Source: Candidatus Melainabacteria bacterium
GTDB lineage: Bacteria > Cyanobacteriota > Vampirovibrionia > Gastranaerophilales > Gastranaerophilaceae
Assembly: GCA_003258795.1 (NCBI GenBank)
Contig: QHMH01000012.1
Span: 139,380 to 203,379 of the forward strand
Length of the DNA: 64,000 nt
Reading direction: 5' to 3'
In this document: piece after piece, positions 26,026 through 35,068 of the stretch
Numbering within the stretch: position 1 is the first letter of the stretch
How the letters are laid out: each line of letters begins with the position of its first letter
Translations under genes and position numbers: made by a program
Notes under the pieces: model-generated
The model's input: the letters and a program-made list of their open reading frames with translations, nothing else
Database searches by the model: none
What the model was told of the DNA's origin: nothing

Positions 26026-27756
26026 TTATTTTTGACGCTCAAAAAATTTTGCTATTTCTCTGTGTGCAATAAATTTTGATATCGGTCTGCCGTGAGGACA
26101 GGTATACGGTTTTTCACACTGACGCCAATTTTTTATAATCTCTTGCATTTGCCAAAGATTAAGTTTTTGACCTGCCTTAACAGAAGCTTTGCATGAGGTC
26201 ATAATAAGGATTTTTTCTTCTAAAGAATCTAATGCCCCATGCAAGTTTTCAAGTATATCGCTTAACAACTCTTGAGGATTTACTTTTGATATCATTGTAG
26301 GAACTTTTTTGAAGGTTACTTGTGTGTCCTTCAAAAAACAGAGTTCGTAGCCAAATCTTTCGAGTTTTTCACTATTTTCTTTTAACAAAACTCCCTCTTG
26401 AGCTGATATGTCAAGGACATCAGAAACGAAAAGAAGTTGTGATGAAACTTGTTTTTGTGATTTCAGTTTTTCATATATTGTTCTCTCTTGAGCAATATGC
26501 TGATCGACAATTTCAAGTCCATCTTCTTTTTCGATTAAAATGTACGTATTTTTATACTGTCCAATAATATTTTCCTCAGGTTGTGGTGTAGTAATATTTT
26601 GTGGCTCATAAAATTTCATAACAGAGTCTATTGGAGTTTGAATAGGTGGTTTCGAGAATTCAAAAGTTGGTTGTTTAACTTCACAAAATTCTTCTCCAAA
26701 TTTTGTTTCCACAATAGGAGCTTGTGTAAATTTAGGTTTTGTTTCTTGCTTTTTCTCTTCAACCATAAAGCTATTATTTGTTAACGTGCTATCAACAGCA
26801 GAGTAGATAAAGTTAAATATTTGATTTGTATTTTTGTACCTAACCTCTTTTTTGGTTGGGTGAACATTTACGTCAACATCTTCTGCAGGAAGCTCTAAAT
26901 TTAATATTATAAATGGATATTTTCCACTTGGTAATGTGTTTTTGTATGCTAAATCAATTGATTTTTGAAATATTGGACACTTGACCGTTCTTGAATTTAC
27001 ATACAAATGATAGTTTTTTTTGCTTGATCTTACAAGGTCCGGTGTGCTTATAAGTCCGGATATTCTTAATCCTGAAAGTTTGTCTGTTTTTAAAACCTCT
27101 TTGAGGTTTTGAGAAACAGATTTTGAGAAAATTTCTTCAACAGTGACTTTTAAATTTCCAGTACCAGTTGTTTTTAATACAGTCTTTGAGTTGTTTTTGA
27201 GTTCAAATGCAATATTTGGATTTACAAGAGCTAAAGATTGAACAAGCTCTTGAATGTAAGAAAATTCTGTTTTTGAATTCTTCAAAAATTTTAATCTTGC
27301 AGGTAGATTGTAGAACAAATTTTCTACGTTCATAATTGTTCCTACTGCACACCCAGTCTTATTTTGATGTACTTCAGAATTTTCACAAACAACCTTACTT
27401 CCAAATTCTGCATCTTTTGTTTTTGTAGTACAAGTAACTTTTGCAATGGAGATTATGCTTGAAAGAGCTTCTCCTCTAAAACCTAATGTAGAAATGTTAA
27501 ATAAATCTTCGTCAGTGGAGATTTTGCTTGTAGCGTGTTTTGAAAACGCAAGCATAATTTCATCAGCTTCAATTCCTGAGCCATTATCAGCAACTCTTAT
27601 ATTTCTGCAATCATTGTCTATTTCTATTGAAATTTTGGTTGATTTTGCATCAATTGAGTTTTCTGTCAACTCTTTAACGACAGATGCAGGGCGTTCTATA
27701 ACTTCTCCTGCCGCAATTTGATTTATTAAATGTTTTGATAGTTGCTTTATTTTCAT
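26026..27756 (-). CDS. mutL: DNA mismatch repair protein MutL (endonuclease type)
   Basis: MutL links mismatch recognition by MutS to strand incision. The 576-residue protein has the GHKL ATPase domain (NQIAAGEVIERPASVVKELTENS, DNGSGI, TLGFRGEAL) in the first ~330 residues and a variable linker. The dimerisation domain carries the metal-dependent nuclease motif DQHIAQERTIYE (418-429). The companion motifs SCKASVKAG and CPHGRP are also present, so it should nick DNA itself, as expected in bacteria without MutH. An extended -10 (TGC-TAAAAT) ends six bases before the ATG; no ribosome site. Confidence 0.96.
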   Translation of the reverse strand: MKIKQLSKHLINQIAAGEVIERPASVVKELTENSIDAKSTKISIEIDNDCRNIRVADNGSGIEADEIMLAFSKHATSKISTDEDLFNISTLGFRGEALSSIISIAKVTCTTKTKDAEFGSKVVCENSEVHQNKTGCAVGTIMNVENLFYNLPARLKFLKNSKTEFSYIQELVQSLALVNPNIAFELKNNSKTVLKTTGTGNLKVTVEEIFSKSVSQNLKEVLKTDKLSGLRISGLISTPDLVRSSKKNYHLYVNSRTVKCPIFQKSIDLAYKNTLPSGKYPFIILNLELPAEDVDVNVHPTKKEVRYKNTNQIFNFIYSAVDSTLTNNSFMVEEKKQETKPKFTQAPIVETKFGEEFCEVKQPTFEFSKPPIQTPIDSVMKFYEPQNITTPQPEENIIGQYKNTYILIEKEDGLEIVDQHIAQERTIYEKLKSQKQVSSQLLFVSDVLDISAQEGVLLKENSEKLERFGYELCFLKDTQVTFKKVPTMISKVNPQELLSDILENLHGALDSLEEKILIMTSCKASVKAGQKLNLWQMQEIIKNWRQCEKPYTCPHGRPISKFIAHREIAKFFERQK

Positions 27757-27771
27757 ATTTTTATTTTAGCA
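27757..27771 (-). promoter_or_regulatory. Leaderless extended -10 promoter of mutL
   Basis: On the minus strand, TGC-TAAAAT (-10 at 27768-27763) is separated from the ATG at 27756 by AAAAAT, exactly six bases. Confidence 0.7.
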
Positions 27772-27863
27772 TACATTTTTTTCAAATATACATTAAATTG
27801 ATGATTACAATGTGAACATAATTTTCTATACTCAGGTTGTAAAGATTACGGAACGGAAAAATT

Positions 27864-28739
27864 ATGGCAAAGACAAATTTAAAAAAACAACCTCAAGTAC
27901 AAAAAGCTAACCTTAAGTTGGTAGAAGAAAATGCAGTCAAAACAACAGCATATAGCGATATCAATTTAAAACAGTGGCGTAATTATTCTCACGTAAAAAC
28001 AGATACTCTATGGGAATTCCCACATAGATTAAAAGAAGGCGGACACTCAAATGAGTATCACGGAAACTATATTCCTCAAGTTGCTCAACAACTTTATGAA
28101 AGATTTACCAAAAAGGGCGATGTAGTTTTGGATTTGTTTTTCGGTTCTGGAACATCTGGAATTGAAGCTCTTAATATGCAAAGAAGATGTATTGGCGTTG
28201 AACTTAAAGAAGACTTGGCAGAAAGCGTTTCACAAAAATTTACGCCAAAAGAACTTGTTACTGATGTAAATATCATCTGTGGCGATTCAACATCTGAACT
28301 TGCCAAAGAAAAAGTTAAAGCAAGATTGGAAATTATGGGTGAAAAGCAAGCTCAATTTTTGATTTTGCATCCACCTTATGATGATATTATAAAATTCTCA
28401 GACAAAAAAGAAGATTTATCTAACTGTTCAAGTACAGAAGAGTTCTATGATATGTTTGAAAAAGTAGCAAAAAATGGTTATGACTTGCTCGAAAAAGGAC
28501 GTTTTGCTGCATTGATTATCGGAGATAGCTATAAGAATTCTCAAATTCAGCCATTAGGATTTGAATGTATGAGAAGAATGAATAATTTAGGTTTCATTAC
28601 AAAATCAATTATTGTAAAAGATATTCAAGGTAATGAAAGAGCTAAAGGAAAAACAGCAAACCTTTGGAGATATAGAGCTCTCGCTGGTGGATTTTATATT
28701 TTCAAACACGAATATATAATGATTATGCAAAAGGTTTAA
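27864..28739 (+). CDS. Orphan DNA methyltransferase (N6-adenine/N4-cytosine class)
   Basis: A 291-residue SAM-dependent DNA methylase. The FxGxG SAM motif is DLFFGSGTSG (90-99) and the catalytic motif IV is ILHPPY (167-172), with His in place of the usual Asp/Asn/Ser of (D/N/S)PPY. The order (motif I before IV) and the DIIKFSD continuation suggest the N6_N4_Mtase family. There is no restriction endonuclease or specificity subunit nearby, so it is a solitary methylase, perhaps regulatory or protective. The first 35 residues are basic and low-complexity. A TATACT box lies about 35 bases upstream and GGAACGGA serves as a weak ribosome site. Target site unknown. Confidence 0.8.
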   Translation: MAKTNLKKQPQVQKANLKLVEENAVKTTAYSDINLKQWRNYSHVKTDTLWEFPHRLKEGGHSNEYHGNYIPQVAQQLYERFTKKGDVVLDLFFGSGTSGIEALNMQRRCIGVELKEDLAESVSQKFTPKELVTDVNIICGDSTSELAKEKVKARLEIMGEKQAQFLILHPPYDDIIKFSDKKEDLSNCSSTEEFYDMFEKVAKNGYDLLEKGRFAALIIGDSYKNSQIQPLGFECMRRMNNLGFITKSIIVKDIQGNERAKGKTANLWRYRALAGGFYIFKHEYIMIMQKV

Positions 28740-28746
28740 TCTTTTG

Positions 28747-28762
28747 TGATAAAATATCTTCC
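28747..28762 (+). promoter_or_regulatory. Leaderless extended -10 promoter of the RlmD-like gene
   Basis: TGA-TAAAAT (-10 at 28750-28755) is followed by seven bases and then the GTG start codon at 28763; no ribosome site. Confidence 0.6.
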
Positions 28763-30127
28763 GTGAAAGTTAATGATGAAATAGAATTAAATATCGAAAA
28801 AATTGCCGATTCTTCACAAGGGATAGCCCACTATGAAGGATTGGTAATTTTTGTTGATAATACTTGTGTGGGAGATGTTATAAAAGCGAAAGTTTTGAAA
28901 GTAAACAAAAATTTTGCTCAAGCAAAACTGACAGAAATTATAACTCCATCAAAATACAGAGTTAAGCCGTTTTGCCCGATGTATAACGTATGTGGGGCTT
29001 GCCAACTTCAACATATCGATTATGGATATCAACTCCAAATAAAAAAACAAATCGTTGAAGATGCAATGAAAAATATTGCAGGACTTAATGTCGAAGTTCG
29101 AGATGTTATCCCAAGTCCAGAAATAATGCACTACCGTCACAAAATACAATATCCCGTTTCACAAACTAAAGTGTCAAAAAGAATTTTAGCCGGATATTAT
29201 AAAATTAAAACTCACGAAACAGTAAATTTAAAGTATTGTCCTGTACAGCCAGAAATTTGCGATAGGATAATTGAATATATAAGAGAAAAAGCTTTTGATT
29301 ATGCGATTTCGGGCTTTAATGAAAAAAAACACTCTGGAGATTTAAGACATATAGTTTTGAGAGTTTCAAAGGCGACGGGAAAGGTCCTTGTTGTTTTGGT
29401 TGTTAATGCGACAAAAAGTTTTGCTAAATTGAATGATTTTGCAAAAGATATTTATGGCAATTTTAAAGAAGTTTCTGGGGTGTGTGTAAATTTCAATTCT
29501 AAAAAAACAAACGTAATTTTGGGTGCAAATACAGAATGTATTGCAGGAAAGGATTTCATTAAGGAGAGAATTTGTGAAAAAACATTTAGAATCGGTGCAA
29601 ATACCTTCTTTCAAATAAATCCAAAAAGTGCTGAGAATATATTCCTTTTCGTTAAGGATTACATAAGAGATAATTTTGACAAGCCATTGATTATGGATGC
29701 TTATGCAGGAATTTCAGCATTTGGAATATGCGTTAGTGATGTTGCTAAAAAGGTCGTCTGTGTAGAAGAAAATAAGGAATCCGTAGCACTTGCCCAAAAA
29801 ACAGCAGAGGTGAATGAAATAGAAAATCTCGAGCTTCACGCTATGGATACTCAAAAATTCTTCGAAAAAGAAATTTCAACTAAAAAAAGAAAATTTGATG
29901 TGATAATTCTTGACCCACCACGAAAAGGGTGTAGCATGGAAACACTTAAATCCATTTTGAAATTGTCAAAGGGTAAAGTTATTTATGTAAGCTGTAATCC
30001 GGCGACTCTTGCAAGAGATTTGAAGTTTTTGAGTGAAAATGGCGCAGATATTGAATTTGTCCAACCTTTTGATATGTTTTGTCATACAACACATGTTGAA
30101 AGTGTAGCCGTTATTAAAATAAATTAA
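28763..30127 (+). CDS. rlmD: 23S rRNA (uracil-5-)-methyltransferase, RlmD/RlmCD (RumA) family
   Basis: A 454-residue RNA m5U methyltransferase. An N-terminal TRAM domain (about 1-60) is followed by the iron-sulfur cysteines C71-x5-C77-x2-C80 and a fourth in LKYCPV. The C-terminal SAM domain has DAYAGISAFG, ILDPPRKGC and the nucleophile loop YVSCNPATLARD. It methylates uridines in 23S rRNA; whether one site (RlmD) or two (RlmCD) cannot be told. Translation starts at GTG 28763, seven bases after a -10 box, so the mRNA appears leaderless. The gene follows the methylase by 23 bases but seems to have its own promoter. Confidence 0.9.
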   Translation: MKVNDEIELNIEKIADSSQGIAHYEGLVIFVDNTCVGDVIKAKVLKVNKNFAQAKLTEIITPSKYRVKPFCPMYNVCGACQLQHIDYGYQLQIKKQIVEDAMKNIAGLNVEVRDVIPSPEIMHYRHKIQYPVSQTKVSKRILAGYYKIKTHETVNLKYCPVQPEICDRIIEYIREKAFDYAISGFNEKKHSGDLRHIVLRVSKATGKVLVVLVVNATKSFAKLNDFAKDIYGNFKEVSGVCVNFNSKKTNVILGANTECIAGKDFIKERICEKTFRIGANTFFQINPKSAENIFLFVKDYIRDNFDKPLIMDAYAGISAFGICVSDVAKKVVCVEENKESVALAQKTAEVNEIENLELHAMDTQKFFEKEISTKKRKFDVIILDPPRKGCSMETLKSILKLSKGKVIYVSCNPATLARDLKFLSENGADIEFVQPFDMFCHTTHVESVAVIKIN

Positions 30128-30205
30128 AAATAAAAAATATTGCTCGACTTTTTTTCTTTTTCTGGTAATATAACTTTATCGAATGTGACATAAAGGAGAA
30201 TTGTT

Positions 30206-30703
30206 ATGCAATTGATATTAAAACAAGATGTTCAAAACCTTGGCGAAGCAGGGGATTTGGTACATGTAAAAGACGGTTATGCAAGAAACTACCTCTTGCC
30301 TAAAATGTATGCTGAAGTTGCTACTGAAGGTGCATTGAAGAAAAGAGAACATGATTTAGCAAGAATTAAAGCAAAACAAGAAAAATTGCATCAAGAAGCT
30401 TTGGAAATTGCTAAAAAACTTGAAGAACTTGCTAAAATTGAAATGAGTGCAAAAGCAGGTGAAAGCGGAAAATTGTTCGGTACAATTACAACTAAAAAAC
30501 TTGCTGAAGAAGTTCTTAACTTGTGTGGTGTAGAACTTGATAGAAAGAATATTTCTCTCAACGCTCCTATCAACAAAGTTGGTGAATATAGAATGTTGAT
30601 TAAATTAACTTCTAAAGTTAAAACAGAACTTCAAGTTGTTGTAACAGCTTCTGAAATTTTGAAAGATGAAATTGAAGAAGAAGAAGTTGCGACAGAAGAA
30701 TAG
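30206..30703 (+). CDS. rplI: Ribosomal protein L9
   Basis: L9 (bL9) binds 23S rRNA at the L1-stalk base. The 165-residue protein has the family N-terminal signature QDVQNLGEAGDLVHVKDGYARNYL split only slightly from consensus, the long connecting helix (about 42-75) and the C-terminal domain with SGKLFGTITTK. It is slightly long because of a Glu-rich tail. AAAGGAG is a strong ribosome site and an extended -10 (TGGTAATAT) lies upstream. It forms a single-gene unit ending in a terminator. Confidence 0.97.
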   Translation: MQLILKQDVQNLGEAGDLVHVKDGYARNYLLPKMYAEVATEGALKKREHDLARIKAKQEKLHQEALEIAKKLEELAKIEMSAKAGESGKLFGTITTKKLAEEVLNLCGVELDRKNISLNAPINKVGEYRMLIKLTSKVKTELQVVVTASEILKDEIEEEEVATEE

Positions 30704-30717
30704 AATCATTTTGAGAT

Positions 30718-30747
30718 GGGCAGAGGGTAACCTCTGCTCTTTTTTTT
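30718..30747 (+). terminator. Rho-independent terminator after rplI
   Basis: GGGCAGAGG pairs with CCTCTGCTC around GTAA, followed by eight T. Confidence 0.92.
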
Positions 30748-30765
30748 AGAAAAGGAGAGGTGTAA

Positions 30766-31503
30766 TTGACGACAAAACTTGCGATAATGGGAAAAAGCGG
30801 TAGCGGTAAAACAACTGTTGTTAAAGCGTTTTTGAAAATCTTTCAAGAAACATTCCCTGACAAGTCAATACTTCTTTTTGATAATGACCTAACAAGCGAG
30901 TTGGGGCACAGCTTTGGACTTGATATCAGAAATACTATCTACGGGATAAGAAGTGGAAAACATGAATATAAAACGGGTATTCCTGAAAACATGACAAAGC
31001 AAGAATATATTGAGTGGGCGTTAGAAGATATTATTGTGTCCCTCAATGATAATACAGATATTATTGTTTCGTGGTTTGTTGGCTCTAAAGATTGTAGATG
31101 TCCAATTACAAAACAGATAAATGATGCTTTGGTTAAGCTCATAGAACGTTATGATTTTGTTATTTTTGACTGCGAATTTGATTTGAAATATTTAAATCAA
31201 CTTGTAGATGTTGATATGGATTCTGCGCTTATAATTGCAAATCCAACTGAAGAATCGGCTCATCTTGCAAAAAGAATAGAAGAATTTTCTGCAAAATATG
31301 TAGCTGGTGGACAGTTGGGGGTAATTTTAAACAAAGTTGGCACCAAAGATGTTTGCTCTGTTTATGAGCTTCTAAAAAAATATGATTTGGATATTTTGGG
31401 CGTAATTCCTTATGATGAAAAATTAACTCCAGAGAGAGAGTCAAAACTTATTTCTGACTCAATTAAAGAATTTTACTTTAGACTAAATATCCCACAAGCA
31501 TAA
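30766..31503 (+). CDS. CooC-like P-loop ATPase with CxC metal motif
   Basis: A 245-residue SIMIBI-class ATPase related to MinD and CooC. It starts at a TTG preceded by the strong ribosome site AAAGGAGAGG at five bases. The P-loop is GKSGSGKTT (9-17). The segment KDCRCPITKQIND places C110 and C112 where CooC1 of Carboxydothermus has its nickel/zinc-binding C112-x-C114. The following IFDCEFDLKYLNQ matches the CooC pattern D-x-E-x-G-L-E-H-L, and NPTEES the later nucleotide-binding loop. CooC proteins insert nickel into carbon monoxide dehydrogenase or related enzymes. No such enzyme is in the window. A metal-chaperone role is inferred; a regulatory ParA-like role is the alternative. Confidence 0.65.
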   Translation: MTTKLAIMGKSGSGKTTVVKAFLKIFQETFPDKSILLFDNDLTSELGHSFGLDIRNTIYGIRSGKHEYKTGIPENMTKQEYIEWALEDIIVSLNDNTDIIVSWFVGSKDCRCPITKQINDALVKLIERYDFVIFDCEFDLKYLNQLVDVDMDSALIIANPTEESAHLAKRIEEFSAKYVAGGQLGVILNKVGTKDVCSVYELLKKYDLDILGVIPYDEKLTPERESKLISDSIKEFYFRLNIPQA

Positions 31504-31585
31504 GGGTTTGAGGCGAAATTTGTTAATTTTTGTTAAGATTTTATCGGCAAATATATTATCGTAAACCAGTAAAACAACTTGTACA

Positions 31586-31843
31586 ATGATAGTTGTGAAA
31601 GTGAAAGAAAGGTTTACGGAACGAATGAAAAAGAAAAAAGAATTAACAAAAAGAGAAAAGGAAGTTTTGAAATGTCTGATTCAAGGAAAAACAAATCGTC
31701 AAATATCAGATGAACTTATTATTACGACGAGTACGGTGAAGGCTCATTGTAAATCAATTTTTGAAAAATTCAAAGTAAGTGGCAGAGTTCCAGCAGTTGT
31801 CAAAGCATTAACGGAAGGATATGGTGACTTTATTTTAAGTTAA
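31586..31843 (+). CDS. LuxR/GerE-type helix-turn-helix regulator, stand-alone
   Basis: An 85-residue protein that is essentially a GerE DNA-binding domain: LTKREKEVLKCLIQGKTNRQIS followed by STVKAHCKSIFEKFKVSGR. There is no receiver or ligand domain, as in GerE itself. The start may be the ATG at 31586 or the ATG at 31625 (MKKKKELTK). A plausible promoter (TTGTTA, 18 bases, TATTAT at 31554-31559) lies upstream. It directly precedes the RsbU-RsbW-like sensor gene, so the two may act in one stress-response circuit, which is inference. Confidence 0.85.
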   Translation: MIVVKVKERFTERMKKKKELTKREKEVLKCLIQGKTNRQISDELIITTSTVKAHCKSIFEKFKVSGRVPAVVKALTEGYGDFILS

Positions 31844-31890
31844 TTATTTTTGAATTATAATATTAAATATATTAAAATTCGGAAGCAAAA

Positions 31891-34167
31891 ATGTTCAAAA
31901 CCATAAAAGCTAAAATCATGTTTATCGTTTTGTTTTTACTGTTTTCTTTGACGGTAATTGGTGGCTTATTCGGATATTTTGATTATAACAACAGTAAAAG
32001 ATTAAAATTGGATGTTTACCATATAATGGTTTCTTACTTTGCGGAAAACTTAAATCATTCATTGGGAACACTTCAAGAAAATGCTCTTGATTTAGCGTTA
32101 ATGGGGGAAATATTTTTACAACATCAAAGCGGTAAGGATTTACTAGATAGTATAGTTGTCGGAAATTTTGAAAATATTTCTTTGAGTGCAAGTGGTGGTA
32201 TATGGTTTGAACCTTTTATAAACGGTGGTAAATATTTATGCTCTTGTGCAGTAAAAAATGGTAAAAACGTTATTGTTGATAAAAGTTTTGAAACGACTTC
32301 TTATGATTATCCAAACCAAAGTTGGTATAGAGAAATTAGCGAAAAGCTAAAAAATAAAAGCAAGATTGCATGGTCATCCCCTTATTATGAAAAAAATGGA
32401 CAGAATGGACTTTTAATTACAGTTGGTGCTGGAATTTATGACAAAAATAAAAGACTTGTTGGAATGTCGACTGTGGATTGGCGACTTGATTCAATGGTTG
32501 AAAAAATGAAAAACATCCGCCCAACACCAAATACATTTTCTCTGTTGGCAAAAGACGATATTGTGCTTATTTGTACAGATAGGAATTTTAATTTTAAGGC
32601 AAACACATTGCTTAAAGATATTCCGTGGTATAAAAAAGGTATTATCAGTGGTGATGAATTTTATTATAACGGGAAAAAGTATATTTCTTTTGTAAAGTTG
32701 TTAGATAGTGATATGACACTTATTGTAAATATTCCTTTGGGAGAGTTGTTGGCACCGGTTACTGATAGACTGACGTTTATGATGATAGTAATAGCGCTTG
32801 CATCGATATCTATAACACTTGCGATACGTTATTTTTTGCAGAAAAACATAAACCAACCAATCCAGTACCTTGTAAGGACAGTCGAAAAAATTGGGCATGG
32901 AAATCTTGATATAGTTGTAAAAATGTCTAATCCAAAAGAGTTTTCTTTGCTTGCAAAATCAGTAAATAAAATGTCATCAAATATTAAAGAGCATATTGAA
33001 CATTTGAATGAAATTACAATTCAGAGAAATCAGATTGAGTCAGAATTGAATATTGCAAGGGACATTCAACTTTCTGCGTTACCTCAAAATACTTATTCTG
33101 ATGTAAGGACTTTTGATATTTATGGACTGACAGAACCGGCAAGGATTGTTGGCGGAGATTTTTATGATTATTTCTTTATAGATTCTGATCACTTTGTATT
33201 TTTAACTGCAGATGTTTCTGGGAAGGGAATTCCTGCGGCATTGTTTATGATGAGAGCCAAAACGACAATCAAAACAATGGCAAAGATGATAAAGGATACA
33301 AAATTGATTATGAAGGCTGTGAATAATGAACTTTGCAAAAACAATGAACAAACTTTATTTGTAACAGCTTTTATGTGTATACTTGAGCTTTCGACAGGAA
33401 AGCTAACATGTATAAATGCAGGGCACAATCCTCCGATTTTACAGAAGGATGGGAAAATTGATTATCTGAAATGCAAGTCTAATTTTGTGTTGGCAGGGAT
33501 AGAAAATGTTGATTTCGAACCGTTTGAAGTCAAGCTTTCCAAAGGTGACGGAATCATCTTATACACAGACGGAGTAACAGAGGCTTTTAACCCTAAAGAA
33601 GAGATGTATGGAGAAGAACGTTTGTTAAATCGTGTAAAGAGTATACCGAACGGAATTGATTTTAAATCGATTGCAGAAAGTATAAAATGTGACGTAAAAC
33701 GTTTTACCGATATGGGTGAACAATCTGATGATATGACTATTCTTGTTTTGAAATTTAACGGAAACTCGAAAAACTTTTCAGTCAAATCAGGAGCAATAAT
33801 GGAATTGAACAATTGGTTTGAAGATTTTTCGATTAGAGAGAAGTTTTCAGAGCATGACAAAAATAGAATAAATGTTGTGTTAGAAGAAATTTTTGTTAAT
33901 ATTTCAAATTATTCTGGAGCAAAAGCAATGATAGATATTGACTTTGAGCTTAACAATAGAATTTTTGATGTTACCTTTAAAGATGATGGCGCAAAGTATA
34001 ATCCTCTTGAACATGAAGATCCTGATGTTAAATCAGATATAGAAGAGAGAGAAATTGGCGGGTTGGGAATTTTCTTGATAAAGAAAATGACTGATTTTAT
34101 TGATTATGAATATAGAGAAGGAAAAAACATTCTAAAGATAAGGTTTGAATTGAAAGACGAACTTTAA
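31891..34167 (+). CDS. Membrane sensor with SpoIIE phosphatase and RsbW-like ATPase domains
   Basis: A 758-residue protein with TM1 (8-30), an extracytoplasmic Cache-type sensor (about 32-285, with WYREIS and the GISTVDW-like VGMSTVDW end), TM2 (296-316) and HAMP (about 317-370). A PP2C-type phosphatase of the RsbU/SpoIIE kind follows (about 385-595; GGDFYD 421-426, ADVSGKG with D441, ILYTDGVTEA). A C-terminal HATPase (about 635-755; N-box EEIFVNISNYS, G-box GGLGIFL) completes it. RsbU dephosphorylates and RsbW phosphorylates anti-sigma antagonists, so opposing activities sit in one chain. No anti-anti-sigma protein is adjacent. A GGAAG ribosome site precedes the ATG. Confidence 0.9.
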   Translation: MFKTIKAKIMFIVLFLLFSLTVIGGLFGYFDYNNSKRLKLDVYHIMVSYFAENLNHSLGTLQENALDLALMGEIFLQHQSGKDLLDSIVVGNFENISLSASGGIWFEPFINGGKYLCSCAVKNGKNVIVDKSFETTSYDYPNQSWYREISEKLKNKSKIAWSSPYYEKNGQNGLLITVGAGIYDKNKRLVGMSTVDWRLDSMVEKMKNIRPTPNTFSLLAKDDIVLICTDRNFNFKANTLLKDIPWYKKGIISGDEFYYNGKKYISFVKLLDSDMTLIVNIPLGELLAPVTDRLTFMMIVIALASISITLAIRYFLQKNINQPIQYLVRTVEKIGHGNLDIVVKMSNPKEFSLLAKSVNKMSSNIKEHIEHLNEITIQRNQIESELNIARDIQLSALPQNTYSDVRTFDIYGLTEPARIVGGDFYDYFFIDSDHFVFLTADVSGKGIPAALFMMRAKTTIKTMAKMIKDTKLIMKAVNNELCKNNEQTLFVTAFMCILELSTGKLTCINAGHNPPILQKDGKIDYLKCKSNFVLAGIENVDFEPFEVKLSKGDGIILYTDGVTEAFNPKEEMYGEERLLNRVKSIPNGIDFKSIAESIKCDVKRFTDMGEQSDDMTILVLKFNGNSKNFSVKSGAIMELNNWFEDFSIREKFSEHDKNRINVVLEEIFVNISNYSGAKAMIDIDFELNNRIFDVTFKDDGAKYNPLEHEDPDVKSDIEEREIGGLGIFLIKKMTDFIDYEYREGKNILKIRFELKDEL

Positions 34168-34201
34168 GAGAGTACTTGTGGCTATTGCATTTTCTAAAGA
34201 G

Positions 34202-35068
34202 CTACAATCTTGTCCAGTTTTCTGGGATAATATCTGTGTCTAACATTTTTACAAACCAAGTTTTTGGTGCAACAACTATACCATTATTTAGCCAAGCGCC
34301 CCACCAAGAAAATGAGCTGTTTGCGATGATATTGTGTTTGCAATTTTTCATCAATTCAAGGTCAAAGTATCCTTCTCTGTTAATGTTTACTATTGTATTT
34401 TCATGTTCTATTTTTAAATTTTCTCTTACCCACTCGCAGTCATCTGAGAAAATATAAAAATGTGGGTTTTCTACTCTTTGACAGATGAAATTTATTGCTT
34501 GATTGTAGTAATCGAGTGTGCACAACTTATACACGCTTTGCAATTTTACATAATCTCCTCTTCTAACGTGTAAAGACACTGAATTTGTTGAGGTTATTTG
34601 TTTTAACATTTCATTATTTTTATCATCTAAAGATAATTTAAGTGTAAAGTCTTTCAATATTTCATCTCTGAAGTCTTTAAAATATTTTTCTGATTGAAAG
34701 AAGCCTTCATAATAGGCATTATCTTTCAAATTTAAAAGTTCTGAATCAAATACGCCGGCATCTTTTTCAAACACCTCATTTGATACATATTTTGGACGGT
34801 TAAGAACCTTCCTTATCAGTTTTGGAAGGTGAGAATTGCTTTTTTTATCTTTGCATATTTCAATCTCTTCTTTGGTTGCAAATTTTAGGTTTATATTAAA
34901 AACTTCGAGTTCAAAATTTCGTTTTGCAACAACCCCCAAGTCATCTTCATTTTCATACCAAGAAATATCAAGTAAAACTTCGCAGTTGTTTTTCAAGCTA
35001 TAAGCTTTTGCAAATGCGTATTGAAACATTTGATTTCCAAGTCCACCAGATACTTTAACGATTTTCAT
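34202..35068 (-). CDS. Family 11 glycosyltransferase (alpha-1,2-fucosyltransferase type)
   Basis: A 288-residue GT11 enzyme. The start GGLGNQMFQYAFAKA is the family hallmark, HVRRGDYV is the GDP-fucose binding motif, and SSFSWWGAWLN near the C-terminus is also conserved. GT11 enzymes add fucose from GDP-fucose in alpha-1,2 linkage, often making blood-group-H-like structures on O-antigen or capsule. It is the last gene of the minus-strand glycan operon, overlapping the preceding gene by 14 bases. No GDP-fucose synthesis genes are present in the window. Confidence 0.92.
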   Translation of the reverse strand: MKIVKVSGGLGNQMFQYAFAKAYSLKNNCEVLLDISWYENEDDLGVVAKRNFELEVFNINLKFATKEEIEICKDKKSNSHLPKLIRKVLNRPKYVSNEVFEKDAGVFDSELLNLKDNAYYEGFFQSEKYFKDFRDEILKDFTLKLSLDDKNNEMLKQITSTNSVSLHVRRGDYVKLQSVYKLCTLDYYNQAINFICQRVENPHFYIFSDDCEWVRENLKIEHENTIVNINREGYFDLELMKNCKHNIIANSSFSWWGAWLNNGIVVAPKTWFVKMLDTDIIPENWTRL

